A DNA stretch of 64,000 nucleotides from Pseudomonas tolaasii NCPPB 2192 (lineage in GTDB: Bacteria > Pseudomonadota > Gammaproteobacteria > Pseudomonadales > Pseudomonadaceae): positions 2,418,001 through 2,482,000 of the forward strand of contig NZ_PHHD01000001.1 of assembly GCF_002813445.1 (NCBI RefSeq). The letters run 5' to 3'. Within the stretch, counting starts at the first letter, position 1, and the number at the start of each line of letters is the position of its first letter. A model generated the notes under the pieces. The model was given only the letters and a program-made list of their open reading frames with translations, made no database searches and was not told where the DNA came from. A program made the translations under genes and the position numbers. Of this stretch, positions 62,951-64,000 are shown in pieces.

Positions 62951-62978
62951 GCATTTATGAAAGTTTGTACATAAATGC
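62951..62978. promoter_or_regulatory. Inverted repeat upstream of the dppA2-like gene
   Basis: GCATTTATG at 62951-62959 and CATAAATGC at 62970-62978 are perfect complements with 10 bases between. The surrounding region (ATGCATATATATAGG) is much richer in A and T than its neighbours. It lies 145-172 bases upstream of the start and could be an operator; the inner bases allow an RNA hairpin as well. Confidence 0.5.
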
Positions 62979-63015
62979 ATATATATAGGGGCTTTTTTCG
63001 GTGCATTGAGCGCAC

Positions 63016-63056
63016 CAAAAAAGCCCAACCGAGGCGTCTGGCGCACTCGGTTGGGG
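63016..63056 (-). terminator. Terminator after the last binding-protein gene
   Basis: On the minus strand a 10-bp perfect stem (CCCAACCGAG with CTCGGTTGGG, 12-base loop) is followed by a T-run (AAAAAA at 63017-63022). It lies 9 bases after the stop at 63065. An overlapping second hairpin (GGGCTTTTTT with AAAAAAGCCC at about 62991-63026) uses some of the same bases. Confidence 0.88.
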
Positions 63057-63064
63057 CGGGCTTG

Positions 63065-64000
63065 TTACTTATCTAGACTGACACCATAGAACGGCGTGAG
63101 GCCAAACGGGCTGATCTTGAAGTCCTGGACTTCCTTGCGCAGGGGCTGGAAAACCGTCGAGTTTGCAATAGGCGTTATAGGTACTTGTTCCTTAAGGATT
63201 TTTTGCGCCTGTTGATACCACTTGATGCGCTGCTCGCGGTCATTGCTGACCTTGGCCTGCTGCACGAGTTTGTCGTAGGCCGGGTTACACCATTTGGCGT
63301 AGTTGCTGCCCTTGACCGCGGCACAACTGTAGAGCACGCCGAGCCAGTTATCGGGGTCGCCATTGTCGCCGGTCCAGCCGTAAATCATGGCATCGTGCTC
63401 GCCATTTTTGGCGCGCTTGATGTACTCGCCCCACTCATAGCTGACGATGTTGGCCTTGATGCCGATTTTTTCCCAATCCTGCTGGATCATTTGTGCCGAC
63501 ATGCGCGCGTTCGGGTTGGACGCGCGTTGAACAGTCATCGCCCACAGGTTGATGGTGGTACCTGGTGCAACCCCTGCTTCTTTTAGTAGCGCCCGCGCCT
63601 TGGTCGGGTCGTACGGGGCGTCCTTGATATTGGGGTCATAAGACCACTGCGCCGGAGGCAGTGCGTTCTGCGCCAATTGCCCGGCGCTCTGGTACACGGC
63701 CTTGATGATGGCGGGCTTGTCGATGGCCATGTCCAATGCCTGGCGCACTTTGAGCTGGTCCAGCGGCGGATGGGTCACGTTGTAAGCCAGAAAGCCCAGG
63801 TTGAACCCGGCCTGTTGCAGTACGCGCAGGTTGGGGTCCTGCTTCATCACTTCAATGTCGGAGGGGCGCGGGTAACCACTGACCTGGCACTCGCCGGCCT
63901 TGAGTTTCTGCAGGCGCGCGGCGGCGTCCGGGGTGATGGCGAACACCAGATTGTCGAGCTTCACGTCCTCGGGCTTCCAATACTGTTTATTGGCCGCGTA
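63065..64000 (-). CDS. Peptide-binding protein (DppA1-like), N-terminus beyond window
   Basis: The C-terminal 311 residues are in the window; the frame is open through position 64000. It has the same cluster C core as its neighbours (ASNPNARMSAQMIQQDW, IVSYEWGEYIKRAKNGEHDAM, YGWTGDNGDPDNWLGVLYSC) and ends SPFGLTPFYGVSLDK. Here the usual QRPYNPNAK is QRASNPNAR. It is the fourth binding protein of the cluster by position. A start cannot be given. Confidence 0.9.
   Translation of the reverse strand, partial: YAANKQYWKPEDVKLDNLVFAITPDAAARLQKLKAGECQVSGYPRPSDIEVMKQDPNLRVLQQAGFNLGFLAYNVTHPPLDQLKVRQALDMAIDKPAIIKAVYQSAGQLAQNALPPAQWSYDPNIKDAPYDPTKARALLKEAGVAPGTTINLWAMTVQRASNPNARMSAQMIQQDWEKIGIKANIVSYEWGEYIKRAKNGEHDAMIYGWTGDNGDPDNWLGVLYSCAAVKGSNYAKWCNPAYDKLVQQAKVSNDREQRIKWYQQAQKILKEQVPITPIANSTVFQPLRKEVQDFKISPFGLTPFYGVSLDK

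Overview
The window is a high-GC Pseudomonas chromosome segment, most probably from the P. fluorescens/P. putida side of the genus. This rests on gene order (thiO, bamD, rluD, pgeF, clpB; pilD-coaE-yacG; nadC; ampDE; piuBAC; speC; prfC; dpp/opdP), on the fruBKA phosphotransferase operon with a Cra-type operator, and on five copies of a REP-like palindrome built around GTGGGAGCTGGCTTGCCTGCGA. No phage, insertion sequence, CRISPR array or rRNA was seen.

Layout. 1-4.2 kb: minor pilin genes (a FimT/GspH-like pseudopilin cut by the window edge, pilV, a frameshifted pilW, pilX, pilE), then thiO. 4.2-9.9 kb: bamD diverging from rluD-pgeF-clpB, with a near-consensus sigma-32 promoter before clpB. 10.1-10.6 kb: tRNA Asn-Pro-Lys-Pro. 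10.7-15.8 kb: an exported isochorismatase-type hydrolase, a LysR regulator, a type II NADH dehydrogenase and small conserved proteins. 15.8-19.4 kb: yacG-coaE-pilD-pilC diverging from pilA, then tRNA-Thr. 19.6-28.2 kb: DUF6388, nadC, DUF1631, ampD-ampE, a chemoreceptor, a small zinc-ribbon membrane protein and a TatD nuclease. 28.2-35 kb: fruR and fruB-fruK-fruA. 35.1-36.7 kb: a phoD-like gene broken by an in-frame stop. 36.8-43.4 kb: the piu iron-uptake locus. 43.5-44.1 kb: a ParDE-like toxin-antitoxin pair. 44.1-45.3 kb: speC. 45.7-49.2 kb: an OpuC-type osmoprotectant transporter. 49.5-51.1 kb: prfC. 51.3-51.9 kb: two small secreted acidic proteins. 52-64 kb: a di/tripeptide transporter (dppBCDF) with four substrate-binding proteins and an OprD-family porin, all on the minus strand; the last binding protein is cut by the window end.

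The most interesting coherent signal is the state of the type IV pilus system. Prepilin peptidase, inner-membrane platform, major pilin and several minor pilins are present. The extension ATPase pilB is missing from the pilA/pilC locus, pilY1 is missing between pilX and pilE, pilS-pilR are missing from the thiO-bamD interval, and pilW carries a frameshift. The second strong signal is in the dpp cluster: each of the five binding-protein or porin genes with a visible 3' end is followed by its own stem-loop, which suggests segmental control of stoichiometry within one transport locus. I found no clearly new defence, mobile or biosynthetic system.
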